DNA of 64,000 nucleotides from Rutpela maculata. Taxonomy: Eukaryota; Arthropoda; Insecta; Coleoptera; Cerambycidae. Position 1 is the stretch's first letter. Every line of letters starts with the position of its first letter. Both the position numbers and the translations under genes were made by a program. Shown piece after piece: positions 11,550-22,445 of this stretch. The DNA is taken from the NCBI GenBank assembly GCA_936432065.2, contig OW386289.2, positions 14,245,077 through 14,309,076 on the forward strand, written 5' to 3'. The notes under the pieces were generated by a model. It saw only the letters and a list, made by a program, of their open reading frames with translations. It was not told where the DNA came from and made no database searches.

Positions 11550-11967
11550 AATTTTATGACAAGAGGAGCTCTGAAGTTGTGCTGGAGTGTTCGAGAAGTA
11601 TTCTCGAGGGTTAGTGCTAACACGGAGGACTCATTTACTGGACATTGTTCGAGGGTTATTTTCGAACAGGAAAATAGTGTTAAGTGCATTTTTGAGACAT
11701 TGTAGAACATTTTATTAGGAAATTAGTGTGATAATTAAATCCTTTGAACTGAGAAGTGATAGAGACACTGAAAAAGACTCATTTAGTGCGTGAAAATTTC
11801 TAGAACTTTTCTATTTGGACATTAGTGGAGATTATTAAATTCTCTGAACTGGATAGTGACAAAAGACTCTGGATAAGACTTTTTCGTGCTATTTCGAGAT
11901 TTGTCTGGAAAGTTCCATTACCGATATTGACGTGACAGTTAAATTTATTTTATTTTAATTTCATCGT

Positions 11968-14682
11968 ATGCCCGTAACAACAAGAAGTATGGCATCCGAT
12001 AAACAAATACAGGACTTATTCGAACAATTCCAAAAAATGATGGCGCAGCAACGGCAAGAAGACAAAGAAGAACAGGAGAAAAAACGTCACGAAGAAAAAG
12101 AACAGCAAGAAAGAAGACGTCAAGAGGAGGAAAAACGACGTCAAGAAGAGAAAGAGGAACAAGAAAGACGACGTGAAGAAGAAAAAACCGAACTAAGAAA
12201 AATTATAGAAGACCAAGAAAAGCGACGTCAGAAAGAAAAAGAGGACGAAGAAAGAAGACGTCAAGAGGAAAAAGACGAACTCAGAAAAATAATGGAAGAT
12301 TTGGAAGAAAGACGCCAGGAGGAATTAAGGAAAATCCTGAGCGATCAAATAAAAATACAACAGGACGCAATCATTTTTGTCAAAAGTGAAGTCAAAGAAG
12401 AGATAAACAAGGTAGAAGAAAAAGTAGATAAGGTCGAAGATAAAGTAGGTGAAGTCGAGACAGAAGTTAGTCAAATTAAAGGAAAAATGAGTGAGGTCGA
12501 AGGAGAGGTAGAGCGCCTTAAACGTCAGCTGAGAGAAAAAGGAGGCCAGTTAGTAACATCATCGGGTCCTCGATTAAAGCCTCCCTACTTTGACGGCCAA
12601 AGCTCATGGACAACCTACAAGAGACAATTTGAGGCAGCAGCATCGGCAAATAATTGGGATAACGAGGAAAAGGCTATGGCATTAGTACTGGCGTTAAGGG
12701 GCCAGGCCTCAGAATTACTTCAGACTATCCCGGTGGAGAAACAAAGGGACTTTAAAGTCTTGGAAGCTGCATTAGACTTGAGGTATGGCGATCAACACCT
12801 TGCCCAATTATACCAGGCTCAGCTGAAATCCCGGATGCAAAAAGCTGGGGAAAGTTTACAAGAATTTGAAGCTGCGATAGAGAGACTGGCACACCTGGCG
12901 TATCCGAGTGCACCTAAAGAATTGAAGGAACAATTAGCCGTAGGGGCCTTTTTAGATGGCATAAGGGACGAAGAGGTCAGGCGAGTTCTGACGCTGACAA
13001 GACACCAAAGTAGTAGCGAAGCTTTGGTGCGTGCACTCGAAGTAGAAGCCGCTTACAGGGATACTCCAAGGTCGAGAGTGCGAGCTGTGACTCTCGAAGA
13101 ATCGCAACCAGAAATGAATCAGAACCCTGTGTTGACTGAGATGCAGAAAATGTTTACCAAACTATTCAACAAAGTGGATGATCTCAGGGAGCAGAGAAAA
13201 CAACAAAATAAAGGAAAGACGAGCGGAGGTATTAAATGTTACAACTGCGGCAAGGTAGGACACATGAAGCGAGACTGTCGACAGCAGAATTCGGAGAGTC
13301 GAGCAAATGCTGTGAATCTTGAAGAGAAGCAGGAAAACAGTACCAAGGGGGTTGTTCTGACTAGGGAATGCAGTGACCCCAGAGAAATAAAGATTTCCCA
13401 GCTTCGAGGAATTTCGAATAGTCTATTGTTACAAGGCCATGTGAATGGAAGAAAATGTTTGTTTACCATCGACACAGGTACTACGTCATCAATAGTACGG
13501 CCAGGATTTATATCGGGCATAAAGATTATCAAGAGGCAAAATGAGGTGATCGTCCGGACAGCTACGGGGGACAGGGCTACGGTTCATGGAGAAGTAGACC
13601 TGGGATTGCAGATTGGACAGTTAAGGTTCGACCACAGGGTCATCGTGGCTGACATCACGGATGACTTCATTTTGGGACTGGACATCATGGAACAGTACGG
13701 ATTTATTGTTGACGTAGGAAAGCGAGTCTTAAGGATTGGGAACGAACAATTTATTCTGTCAAAAGTGAACAACCAATGTGAGAAAACCAGGCTGTTGACA
13801 ACGCAGGCAGTCAAAATTCCTGCATTATCCAGAAAACCAGACAAGGAAGATTGCAAGCGCTACCCTCAGGTGGGAAAATTGCGGAACATGGTTGAAGTGA
13901 ACACTGTCAAGGTCGATCTTCCAGACAGTTGGTCAAAGAAAATTCTGAGGCGAGAGCAATTGCGCGATGTGGAAATCGGACCCATGTTGCGAGCAAAAGA
14001 AGAGGGAACGCGTCCAGCATGGAAGGATGTTTCCGACAAAGAAGTGGGGCTGAAGGCTTTATGGTCACAATGGGATTCACTTACGGTCGTAGATGGGCTT
14101 TTGAGGAGAGCATGGGAAAGCCCAGATGGGAAGCAGGTTGCCATGCGTCTAGTGATTCCCAGGTGTCGTGTACCAGAAGTACTCCAGGAAGCACATAATG
14201 AAACGTCCAGCAGACACTTCGGCATAAACAAGACATTGAGTAGAGCACGGGAACAGTTCTATTGGGTTAATAGTCGCCAGGATGTGGAGGCCTGGTGTCG
14301 CAAGTGTAAAAATTGTGCTGCCCATGGAGAACCATTTTCGATGAGCAACTACAGAAATGGAAGTCGAGAACAGCCAAAGAATGATCGAGAGCAGATGAAC
14401 AGAACTAGTAACCGCTTGAAGGCTCGTTATGATCAGAATGCCAGTACAGGGGGATTCAAGGTGGGGGATCTGGTTTGGCTGTACAACCCACAGCGGAAGG
14501 AATGGAGATCCCCGAAACTTCAACCTCCTTGGGAAGGACCTTATACTGTTATTACCCGAATAAATGATGTCGTTTATCGGATTCAACGAAACAAAAAGTC
14601 CAAGATGAAGATCGTACACTTGGATAGACTGGCGAAGTACGTGAAAGAGGCTGAATTGCCTGACCGGGACGTTCAGGCTTAA
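11968..14682 (+). CDS. Gag-protease-partial integrase fusion, 904 aa
   Basis: Residues about 20-190 are a strongly charged coiled coil rich in E, K, R and Q. Residues about 200-370 look like a Gypsy Gag core. A CCHC zinc knuckle (CYNCGKVGHMKRDC) lies at 424-437. A retroviral-type aspartic protease follows with DTG at 502-504 and a GLD motif near 569-571. The frame then jumps, with no RT or RNase H, to the integrase zinc-binding region (H743, H750, C777, C780). It jumps again past the DDE core to the C-terminal module (GDLVWLYNP, GPYTV, about 832-885). A full-length Gypsy polyprotein would be far longer. Both deletions keep the frame, so one open protein remains. It may supply Gag and protease for trans packaging; that is inference. 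Confidence 0.88.
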   Translation: MPVTTRSMASDKQIQDLFEQFQKMMAQQRQEDKEEQEKKRHEEKEQQERRRQEEEKRRQEEKEEQERRREEEKTELRKIIEDQEKRRQKEKEDEERRRQEEKDELRKIMEDLEERRQEELRKILSDQIKIQQDAIIFVKSEVKEEINKVEEKVDKVEDKVGEVETEVSQIKGKMSEVEGEVERLKRQLREKGGQLVTSSGPRLKPPYFDGQSSWTTYKRQFEAAASANNWDNEEKAMALVLALRGQASELLQTIPVEKQRDFKVLEAALDLRYGDQHLAQLYQAQLKSRMQKAGESLQEFEAAIERLAHLAYPSAPKELKEQLAVGAFLDGIRDEEVRRVLTLTRHQSSSEALVRALEVEAAYRDTPRSRVRAVTLEESQPEMNQNPVLTEMQKMFTKLFNKVDDLREQRKQQNKGKTSGGIKCYNCGKVGHMKRDCRQQNSESRANAVNLEEKQENSTKGVVLTRECSDPREIKISQLRGISNSLLLQGHVNGRKCLFTIDTGTTSSIVRPGFISGIKIIKRQNEVIVRTATGDRATVHGEVDLGLQIGQLRFDHRVIVADITDDFILGLDIMEQYGFIVDVGKRVLRIGNEQFILSKVNNQCEKTRLLTTQAVKIPALSRKPDKEDCKRYPQVGKLRNMVEVNTVKVDLPDSWSKKILRREQLRDVEIGPMLRAKEEGTRPAWKDVSDKEVGLKALWSQWDSLTVVDGLLRRAWESPDGKQVAMRLVIPRCRVPEVLQEAHNETSSRHFGINKTLSRAREQFYWVNSRQDVEAWCRKCKNCAAHGEPFSMSNYRNGSREQPKNDREQMNRTSNRLKARYDQNASTGGFKVGDLVWLYNPQRKEWRSPKLQPPWEGPYTVITRINDVVYRIQRNKKSKMKIVHLDRLAKYVKEAELPDRDVQA

Positions 14683-14693
14683 GGAGGGGGCAG
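14681..14693 (+). promoter_or_regulatory. Polypurine tract of Gypsy-1
   Basis: AAGGAGGGGGCAG abuts the right LTR and overlaps the stop codon of the ORF. It is the expected primer for plus-strand synthesis. Confidence 0.8.
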
Positions 14694-15095
14694 TGTAATG
14701 TGTTACAACCCTTAGAATGAATGTAGTTAGTGTATTTGCACCTACTCGAGAAACCTACCAGAAGTTAGTTCTGGTGACATCTGGAATGATCTACAGAATG
14801 GTGGCGTCATCACAGAACAATCGAGATCTGTTATTTTTGGGTATAAAAGACCGACCGCATTCTCGGCGAGTAGTTCAGTAGTTCAGAAAGTATAGAAAGT
14901 GAGGTTAAGACTTCAAAGATAAACAAAGTGATAAACATTGTGATTTTAGTCAGTAAAGTGTATTTAAATTAATAATAGTATTGTGAAGTATCCAGTAAAT
15001 ATTTAATAAAGTGTGTTAGTGGACATCCCTTGTTATAATTTTTGGAACCCACGGATTTTGCGAGGGTGGTTTCCTAAGGGTGGAAACACATTACA
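14694..15095 (+). repeat. 3' LTR of Gypsy-1
   Basis: 402 bp, same length as the left LTR with three base changes seen. Followed by ATAT, matching the 4 bp before the left LTR. Confidence 0.93.
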
Positions 15096-15239
15096 ATATT
15101 ATCATTATATTTTCTATTACATAAAAATTAAAAATGTTTATTTGTTGAAGTATTCTTTGCACTGGCGGAGTAGTTACTATTATTTGCCATTATTATGCTG
15201 TGATGTAATATTGAGTTTTATCATTGTTTTCTCTATTAT

Positions 15240-16172
15240 ATTAAAACTAAATACAGTAGTGGTGGCAGAATTTCTCGTTCCCGCAAACGGCCAAAAACCA
15301 ATCCCAAACGGGGTCAACCGCGTGTTATAATTGTTTGAGATACTCTTACTAGGTGATCCCCCATTTTTGAGGATGCTGAACACCGTGGTGATGATGGAAT
15401 TCCTCCTCGGGGTGACCCACCCCCGTAAATGGCCAATAACAACCCTCCAAATGGGTGAGAGTGCGTTCTCAGCATACCCCCGTGCAAAGTTCCCCCTCAC
15501 CCCGTTTTTGAGGATGCTACACTGGAAAAAATATTAAGATTTCGTCAACAAAGTAGTCATCTTCATTTACTGTGTGAAGCTGAAAAAAAAATGAATTTGT
15601 TATACATATTTTTTGGGAAAAATATGTTTATGTAATAATTAAAACATGATTTATTTAATTATAATATATTATATAAAATATTTTTATTGGAGGGGTATTT
15701 TTTGCGTCAAGCACTCGATTCATGGTTCTCTCGGTATGCTCGAAAATGGGAGGAAACCTTTTTGTCCAGTGGTATGATGAGAGCGCTCTCTCACCCTCTG
15801 TAGGGTGGTTATTAGCCGTTGAGGGGGCGGGCGGGTGTCAGGCACGCGTCCCGGGGTCCTCCCCATAATTGGCATGCTCGAAAACGGGGAATCAATAAGA
15901 TAGATTCCGTGAAACATGATCAATACGCATTTGACCCTGTTTGGGGGTAGTTTTTTAGAGTTTGCGGGGATGGGTCACCTCATGGCGAAATTCTGCCACC
16001 ACCAAGGTGTCCAGCATCCTCGAAAACGGGGGATCACCAAGTAGGAGTCCCTCAAACCATTGTAATATGCTTTGGACCCCGTTGGTGGTGGTTTTTGGCC
16101 GTTTGCGGGGGTGGGTCACCCCAACGAGAAATTCTGCCACCACCACGGTGTTCAGCATCCTCGAAAACGGCA
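15240..16172. repeat. Inverted-repeat cluster with CTCGAAAACGG modules
   Basis: A block at 15250-15420 (GGTGGCAGAATTTCTCG, GAGGATGCTGAACACCGTGG) recurs in inverted form at about 15960-16050 and again at 16085-16170. A related but diverged module lies at 15730-15890. Each module ends in wording like CCTCGAAAACGGGGG. The arms could fold about a centre near 15.7 kb. Related modules occur at 57.3, 58.0 and 58.7 kb. The ORFs of 60-106 codons in it are by-products of the repeat. Class unknown. Confidence 0.6.
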
Positions 16173-16467
16173 AAACTAATATCATTAAACCAGACAATAG
16201 TCGGGATTTTCGTGTTATTTTCCGACTCACACAATCCACTAAAATGTTTTAGAAGGTCTTTTCACTTAAGTTTAATTTATGAAATTTGAACACAAAATAA
16301 TTTCCTTGTGTTGTAATCTCAGATAAAAGTAATAGGTTATTAAAAGATCCAGTAAATCGAGATTATTAATGAGATTGTGAGTGTGATCCATATTGTAATA
16401 TATCACTTGTGAAAGTAAAGTTTATATTTATTATAGCACATAATTTATCTAGGAGGGCAGTATGACC

Positions 16468-16880
16468 ATAACTTACGAAAGCTCTGAAGGGTCACATAAT
16501 TTTTTTAAAAGTTGAAATTTCAACTTTTTTTCTTGAAATTTCAACTTTTTTCTTGAAATTTCAACATTTTAGAAAATTGAAATTTCAACTTTTTTTCTTG
16601 AAATTTCAACTGTTTTTATTGAAATTTCATCTTTTTCACTGATGAGATTTCAACATTTGCTGCTGATACGGCAGTCTCAACTCAGTGTTGCCAGATCTAC
16701 TGTTTTGCAACTTGGTCTACTGTTACACTGTTCTTGGGCGGATATCTACTTCATTTTTAAAATAATGGAAAGAGAAAAAATTTTAAATGCGCTAGTATAA
16801 AATTAAATAACCATAACCCTGAGCTCTGTCTTCATGCGACCTAATTTGCTGACAATAGTGGTAATCATGGCCTTCAAACA
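16468..16880. repeat. AAATTT-palindrome repeat element, copy 2
   Basis: Collinear with 5070-5560: ACGAAAGCTCTGAAGGGTC edge, GAAATTTCAAC array, CAACTCAGTGTTGCCAGATC, TTCTTGGGCGGATATCTAC, AATTAAATAACCATAACCCT. The two copies differ by small indels. Confidence 0.65.
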
Positions 16881-17198
16881 CAAATAAAATATGGTTAGTT
16901 CATTAAGTGCTTTTATACATTATTAAAAATGAAACTGAAATTTTAAGAGTAGATATGCCAAGTGCGGACAATTTTCAGAAAATCGGGGCAGCTACTTTAC
17001 ATTTTAATTTTTATCATTATATTTTCTAGTTAAGTAAGTTACAGACATACAATAAACTTCAATTAGTTAATAGTTATTAATTATATAAGGGGATTAACAT
17101 TAACAAGCCTTTAATCTATGTGCACTCGAGGCGCAGCCGAGAGTCACATTTTTTTCGAGTAGATTGAAAGACTGTTAATCCCCGAATGTAATTCAACG

Positions 17199-17673
17199 TT
17201 TTATCCACGACCACGACCAAATTAGGAGCGTGAAAGCCGTATGAGAACAGGTGAAAAAATCTGATTTTGAAAAACGTCAGGTTTGACAAGTTTATTTTGA
17301 CTAAGAATCTTTTGATTTTGAGAAAAAAATAGAAGGTCTTTGAATCGTTTCTATGACATGAGTTTGTTCATTAGTTGACAAAAGCGAAAAAATTTGCAAA
17401 GTCGACAGAAAAAATGTGTGAGAATGCTGAGAATTTCTTCATTCCGGCTGGAATCATGCAAGAAGCTCAAGAAGTAGCATTACGTCTGTTATCAGCGAAT
17501 AGCAAGAATATCGTTCTTGATATAAATGTTAATGTTAATATTAATAATAATTCTAAATAAAATTCTATAAAATCGAAGAAATATGAATTCTAATCCACTA
17601 GTGTATTAAAGGGCCTTTAATCCACGGAAAATAGACGTATTATACCTTCCTCATATAGTGGTCGTGGATAAAA
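17199..17673. mobile_element. 475-bp interval bounded by 16-bp perfect inverted repeats
   Basis: TTTTATCCACGACCAC at 17199-17214 is the exact reverse complement of GTGGTCGTGGATAAAA at 17658-17673. The interval contains the short protein-like frame at 17375-17560. Nearby CCTTTAATC motifs (17118 and 17611) are in direct orientation. It could be a small DNA element or part of a larger one with an internal gene end. Confidence 0.5.
17375..17560 (+). CDS. Possible terminal exon of an unknown protein
   Basis: A 61-codon frame ends at TAA that overlaps an AATAAA signal. Its residues read like a real helical protein tail (KSTEKMCENAENFFIPAGIM, then EAQEVALRLL), unlike the AT-rich chance frames around it. 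The frame is preceded by TTTGTTCATTAG, a fair splice acceptor, with an in-frame stop just upstream, so an intron could feed it. I do not recognise the family. It lies between perfect 16-bp inverted repeats, so it may belong to a DNA transposon rather than a host gene. Confidence 0.25.
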   Translation: MTKAKKFAKSTEKMCENAENFFIPAGIMQEAQEVALRLLSANSKNIVLDINVNVNINNNSK

Positions 17674-17704
17674 GCTATTTTTTATTTTCGTAAACAAAGA
17701 TAAT

Positions 17705-18190
17705 CTCCAAAAAAAGGCGATATGATGTACTTTTTCTTGAAATTTGAACATTTTAAAAAGTTGAAATTTCAACTTTTTTTTCTTGAAATTTCAACTTTTT
17801 TCTTGAAATTTCAACTTTTTAAAATGTTGAAATTTCAAAAAAAAAGTTGAAATTTTAAGAAAAAAGGTTGAAATTTCAACTTTTAAAAAATATATGATGT
17901 GACCCTTTAGAGCTTTCGTATTAACTGGCACTACTTATATTCTTCACAACTTTATTATAGACTAAGCAGTCATTTAAGAAATCCTTAACTACATAAATAA
18001 AATGTTGAAATTTCAACTGTTTTCTTGAAATTTCAACATTTTAAAAAGTTGAAATTTCAACTTTTTTTCTTGAAATTTCAACTTTTTAAAATATTGAAAT
18101 TTCAAGAAAAAAGTTGAAATTTCAAAAAAAAGTTGAAATTTCAACTTTTAAAAAAATTATGATGTGACTCTTCACAGCTTTCGTAAAAAA
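17705..18190. repeat. AAATTT-palindrome repeat, two inverted partial copies
   Basis: Two arrays of GAAATTTCAAC units (17735-17890 and 18001-18150), each ending in ATGATGTGACCCTTTAGAGC or a variant with GCTTTCGT. Those ends are the reverse complement of the left edge seen at 5070 and 16468, so the element has inverted ends and these are its opposite termini. Confidence 0.6.
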
Positions 18191-18199
18191 TAAATACCA

Positions 18200-18912
18200 A
18201 TGCTGATATGACTTTTATTTACTAATTTTACTATTTATTTTTTCACCTAACTAGTGTTAAATTAATTGTTCTTTGTTAAAAAAGATCTGATAGCGTTATA
18301 AGCTTTGGATGTAGTTCTTATATTGGACCTATTCCTCCACCAGAAATGCGAGAAATATACGAAATTTTGCGTCACTTTTCCTCCTTACATTCAAATTCTC
18401 GAAATGCTCATTCAATAAAATCCTATTGATAACCATGTAGTTTCATTCAAAACTATTTTTAGAAATAATTTTTCGTTATAAAACATCTCGTGGATTAAAT
18501 TATACTACCAATTCGGCGCATTTTCTTCAAATGAATTACTCATTGTCGACTACTCAAGAATAAGTAGTAGGTACATTTGTAGTTAAATGTAAGTAAATAT
18601 ATTTCGGACATTAGTAGCAGGAAACGGAACAAAAACAAAAACAAGAATAGAGAGGTGATTACACCGATGAAGTGAATTGAGATTCTGGTACCGCAACTCA
18701 GTGGCGGCTGGTGTCGGGAGGTTACAAGTTTCATTAAAAAAAAGAGTTTTTTTTCGGTTGATCAGAAAATACACCCTTTCCGGAGAAATTATCCGTTCCC
18801 TGTTATTCTCTTTTCCATGAAGGTAAAAAAATGCTGTCAATTTATGATATAGGTGGCTTTGCTTTCTCGTTGCTATGGAAACGAACTATTGAGATAGGTA
18901 TCAAATAGATAA
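18200..18912. other. No recognisable feature
   Basis: AT-rich noncoding sequence. Short frames on the minus strand at 18540-18840 show no motif. Confidence 0.4.
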
Positions 18913-19044
18913 TAGTATATTATTCAACGAGCGGTAATGTAGGTAATAACTCACGCAGATGAAAGTTTACAGCACGAGTTGTAGGCGAGTGCTGTAATTC
19001 ATCAAGTGAGTTATTACCATTACCGCAAGTTAAATATCATACTT
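18913..19044. mobile_element. 132-bp palindromic MITE-like element
   Basis: Arms GCGGTAATG with GGTAATAACTCAC and their reverse complement GTGAGTTATTACC with CATTACCGC surround a short loop; inner AGCAC and GTGCT also pair. The similarity extends outward to GTATATTATTCAACGAG and CAAGTTAAATATCATAC. Confidence 0.6.
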
Positions 19045-19199
19045 TATCTACGATTGTAACAATAAATATTAAATTGAGAAAATTTTGTTTTAATTACTCA
19101 GTTCGTTTATTAATGTAAAATTTAATTTTTTTTCGCCCTTTTATTGTCCCAGATATTCTATATCTGAAAAATATAATAATCCTACAAAACTAACGCGAA

Positions 19200-20265
19200 A
19201 ATAAGTTTATACAAAAATTGGTAGTCTGTTGGTCCTCTTCTACTTCACAATAATCTATTGACTCGTCTGTGCATGAAAATTACCAAATCATTAATCATTT
19301 TATTTGGAATATTCCCTCTTCTGCCGCTTCAGTAAAGTCTTGAATATTTCTAAGTGGATTAATTTTGTTGTGGCTAGCTATATACAGTGTGTTTCACTTG
19401 AAATGGTAACACTCCAACTACTTTTTAATTTTTTTTCCGATTTGAATTAAATTTTACTTAAGTATAGAACAAATTACTTATGACCAGAGAAACATTCGCC
19501 TCCTACAAATGCAAAGCCACCTGCGGTACCAAAATATGCGGAGGAAATCAAAAAATCATATTAGACATTTTTTTATCGGAAAATTTTGTTAATGAAACTT
19601 GTTCAGAATTGTCCAAAAACCGTACGCCCAAAATTTAATCAAAATTAAAAAAATTTAAAAATTAAAATTTTAAAAATTTTAAAAATAATTATTTAAAAAA
19701 AAACTGTCAACTGCTTGACAACTACCTGGGAGCTTGGGTTTAATTTCAAACAAAATTGTTATAGCACAGTTTTCTAAACAAAAAACCCATTAATATGATA
19801 TTTTCGGACTTGGGCATTATTTTAATCAAAATTTAAATATATTTTAATTTTGATTAAATTTTGGACTTAAAGTTTTTGGACAATTCTGAACAAGTTTCAT
19901 TAATAAAATTTTCCGATAAAAATATGTCTAATATGATTTTTTAAATTTTCTCCATATATTTTGGTACCGCAGGTGGCTTTGCATTTGTAGGAGGCGAATG
20001 TTTTTCTGGTCATAAGTAGATCCTAATTTGTTCCATATTTAAGTAAAACTTGATTCAAATCAGAAAAAAATAAAAATGTTATTGGGGTGTTACCATTTCA
20101 AGTGAAACACACTGTTCAAGTGAAACACACTGTATATACAATCCCGTATATGTTCAAGGAGATTCATGTCTGGCGATTGTGCCGGTCATTCCAATGTTAT
20201 TAGTTTTGACCTTTTTCAAGTACTTGCTGAACTTTTGGCATGCGACGCGGATACAACGATGCTCT
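19200..20265 (-). pseudogene. Tc1/mariner transposase relic split by a MITE
   Basis: On the minus strand 20185-20140 reads PAQSPDMNLLEHIRD, the hallmark of the Tc1/mariner catalytic region, with a stop just before it. After the MITE at 19385-20132 the frame resumes at lower coordinates with a piece reading TEAAEEGIFQIK and, after changes, FMHRRVNRLL, which fits the C-terminal end of such transposases. Stops and frameshifts show it is dead. The MITE inserted at a TATA target, so it is younger than the relic. Confidence 0.65.
19385..20132. mobile_element. Hairpin MITE of Tc1/mariner type, 748 bp
   Basis: Ends CAGTGTGTTTCACTTGAAAT and its reverse complement, flanked by TA. The arms match for about 300 bp on each side (for example CTCCTACAAATGCAAAGCC against GGCTTTGCATTTGTAGGAG), so the unit folds into one long hairpin around 19.75 kb. 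The right end carries its terminal 18 bp twice (20098-20115 and 20116-20133). No coding sequence. A double-stranded transcript from this unit would be a natural small-RNA source. Confidence 0.8.
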
Positions 20266-20299
20266 ATTTCAGTGCTTAAGGAATAATTGTAAATATTCA

Positions 20300-21195
20300 G
20301 AAAATTTTTGAGAAACAATTCTCACTAGAATTTGTCCCTTATTATTTTTTGAATTTCTCGTCGTGCGCTAACCGCATCTCAATATTTTAATTATTTATTA
20401 CTTGTGTGAAAAGTGTGTGTGTCATCACGAACCGCTCTGCAATATAATTTATATTAAGTTATTTGTATATGTCTTCAATATTATGATAATATAAACATTT
20501 ATGAACAGTTAGCACAACATACCAAATTTATTTAGAGAATCTATTAATAAATTTAAACGCAGGTAATAAAATGTTCATTTGTTTTTTGTTATTTTCACCA
20601 AGTGCATAATAAAAACATAAAAAGCTACATAAGATTTAAAAAGGTGAATGTATCACATAATTTTCATTTGAAGTATTTGTAATGTGGTTTTCTTGGAACT
20701 TACAAAATAAGTAATCAAACAAATAGTTTATTATATATTTTTCGTCATTCCTCCCTCGTAAGTATACTCTAATTCTATTGTTTTGTCGATCGTAAATGGC
20801 GCTTTATGTACCAAATACTTGTGGCCATTGGTAACGTTTCGTTATTTTTCATAATGTCCCTAGGAAAATAAAGTAAATTTGGGAAAATTTTCTCTCTTAT
20901 ATAACAAATATTAGACCTATTTTGGAAGTAAATCCAGACAAGCCTTACTTGCTATATCTTCTATATCCGACATTATTTTCAAACATGTTCAGTGCTATTA
21001 TAACAACATGATTTAATGTGTCTTGGCAGTAGTTGCCATTTGAATAGAAACCGCGTCCGCGTCCTAAAGAGTGACCCAAAATTTCGCCCCTTTTAAGGAC
21101 CTCATGAATTTGATTCAAAAGTGGTCCAAATGATAATGGTGATACTTTAAAGTAGGCAAAATTTCAAGTTGATCATAGTTTTGTTTTGGAGATAT
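20300..21195. other. No recognisable feature
   Basis: AT-rich noncoding DNA. A phrase around 21060-21110 (AAATTTCGCCCCTTTTAAGGACCTCATGAA) recurs at 27985-28030, so part of it is a dispersed repeat. Confidence 0.4.
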
Positions 21196-21202
21196 GACGA
21201 GT

Positions 21203-22445
21203 CGAACCTGTTAGTTGACCAAAATTCAAATTCAAATTCAAAAAGTATTTATTCACAATTATGTTTACAAATATGCGCCAGAGTCGGATCCCGGTTCAGA
21301 GCCGACCGCACAACCACGCCGCGCAGCGTCGTGGTGAATGTGCAGTCGGATGAGACGGGTTCGACTCGGGCTTGAACTACAATTAATGGGTGGGCTAGGG
21401 CTCCTGTCTAGGAAAAAAAAAGACTTAAACCTAACAATTTGAATATTTATAACTAAAGGAAGTTTAAAACCACTTATAACTAATTAAAACTAAATTAAAA
21501 ACTGTGGTTAGGGGCGCGCGCACAAACACACGCGCACTGTTTTTAAAGGTTTGGTTGGTGATACGGGAAAAACTCAATGAAAAAACCCGTTTGAACAAGT
21601 CACAATCTTCATCCGATGGTCTGACTGCCTTAGGGAAGGCAGGGTGAAGGGGAAATTATGATTTAAAAGGTTTGGGTTTGCGAGAAGTTATTGATCGAAA
21701 GGGGATTTGGAAGAACAAAAAGGGACAAAAGAACAAAAATTGACAAACATAATTAAAACGAGGTAGAAAAGGGGTTTTAGAGTAAAAGGTGGTGAAACGT
21801 GGTGAAAGGGAAATTGTGGTGTAGGAAAGATTTGGCTAGGGAGGTTGCCGAAAGATAGGCAACGCCTGGTATGGTAAGGGGTGTTTTATATAGAAAAGTA
21901 TGGCATTATGCTGTCTGATTCGTGTAATGTTTCGGGTTAGCGGACTGTCGCCCAATTTGAATTGGTAGAATTTTTGCGATGTATTTTGGACGAAGTCCGC
22001 TAGTGGGGTTAAGTCGTGGCAACGTGGCAATGAGGCGCATACATTTGTGTTCCAGTACTTTTAATTTTCGCATTATCGAGGCCGGGATGCTGCACCACAC
22101 CGGCGCCGCGTATGTGATAGCCGGCCTTATCACCATCGTATACAACAACTTTTTATTGGCCTTGTTGAGTCCGCTACCCCGCGCCAGGAGCGGATATAGA
22201 CTCCTGGACATGGAGTAGACCTTTCGTATCTTCTCGTTTACGTGTGTATTAAACGTCAGTCTTCTGTCCAAGTTCACCCCCAGATACTTCACGCACCGCT
22301 TTCATGGAATTTGGTAGCCCCCTATCGAAAGTGGTGTAAGAATACGATTTTCGGTGAAGCGGCGCGTGAAGATAATTGATTCCGACTTCTCGGCGTTGAT
22401 CCGAATATTGACCCGTTCAGTGTTCACGGCAAGATGAATCCAATA
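21203..22445 (-). pseudogene. Jockey-like non-LTR retrotransposon, 3' portion
   Basis: The minus strand from about 22440 encodes the end of a reverse transcriptase: RINAEKSESIIF and RRFTENRILTPLSIGGYQIP, one stop, then a frame at 22292-21906 with KYLGVNLDRRLTF, VIRPAITYAAPVWC and LEHKCMR. These are usual in the C-terminal half of Jockey-type RT. The 3' untranslated part runs to a tail of TTTGAA units at about 21225-21240. The 5' half, including endonuclease and catalytic RT blocks, is missing. A second copy of the untranslated region lies at 38183-38700. Confidence 0.75.

Larger units (their letters stand above)
11129..15095 (+). mobile_element. Gypsy-type LTR retrotransposon lacking reverse transcriptase (Gypsy-1)
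   Basis: Complete at both ends: two 402-bp LTRs, a primer binding site right after the left LTR, one 904-codon ORF, a polypurine tract before the right LTR, and a 4-bp target duplication (ATAT at 11125-11128 and 15096-15099). I see three base differences between the LTRs (around 11231/14796, 11466/15031 and 11525/15090), which implies a young insertion. The ORF carries Gag and protease but no reverse transcriptase, RNase H or integrase core. It is non-autonomous and would need enzymes from a related full-length element. Confidence 0.92.

Noticed and set aside
13239..14619. Minus-strand frames of 90-156 codons inside Gypsy-1
   Set aside because: Antisense shadows of the 904-codon ORF.
21060..21110. 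Coding potential of the AAATTTCGCCCC segment shared with 27985-28030
   Set aside because: The shared piece is short, noncoding and without edges that would define an element.
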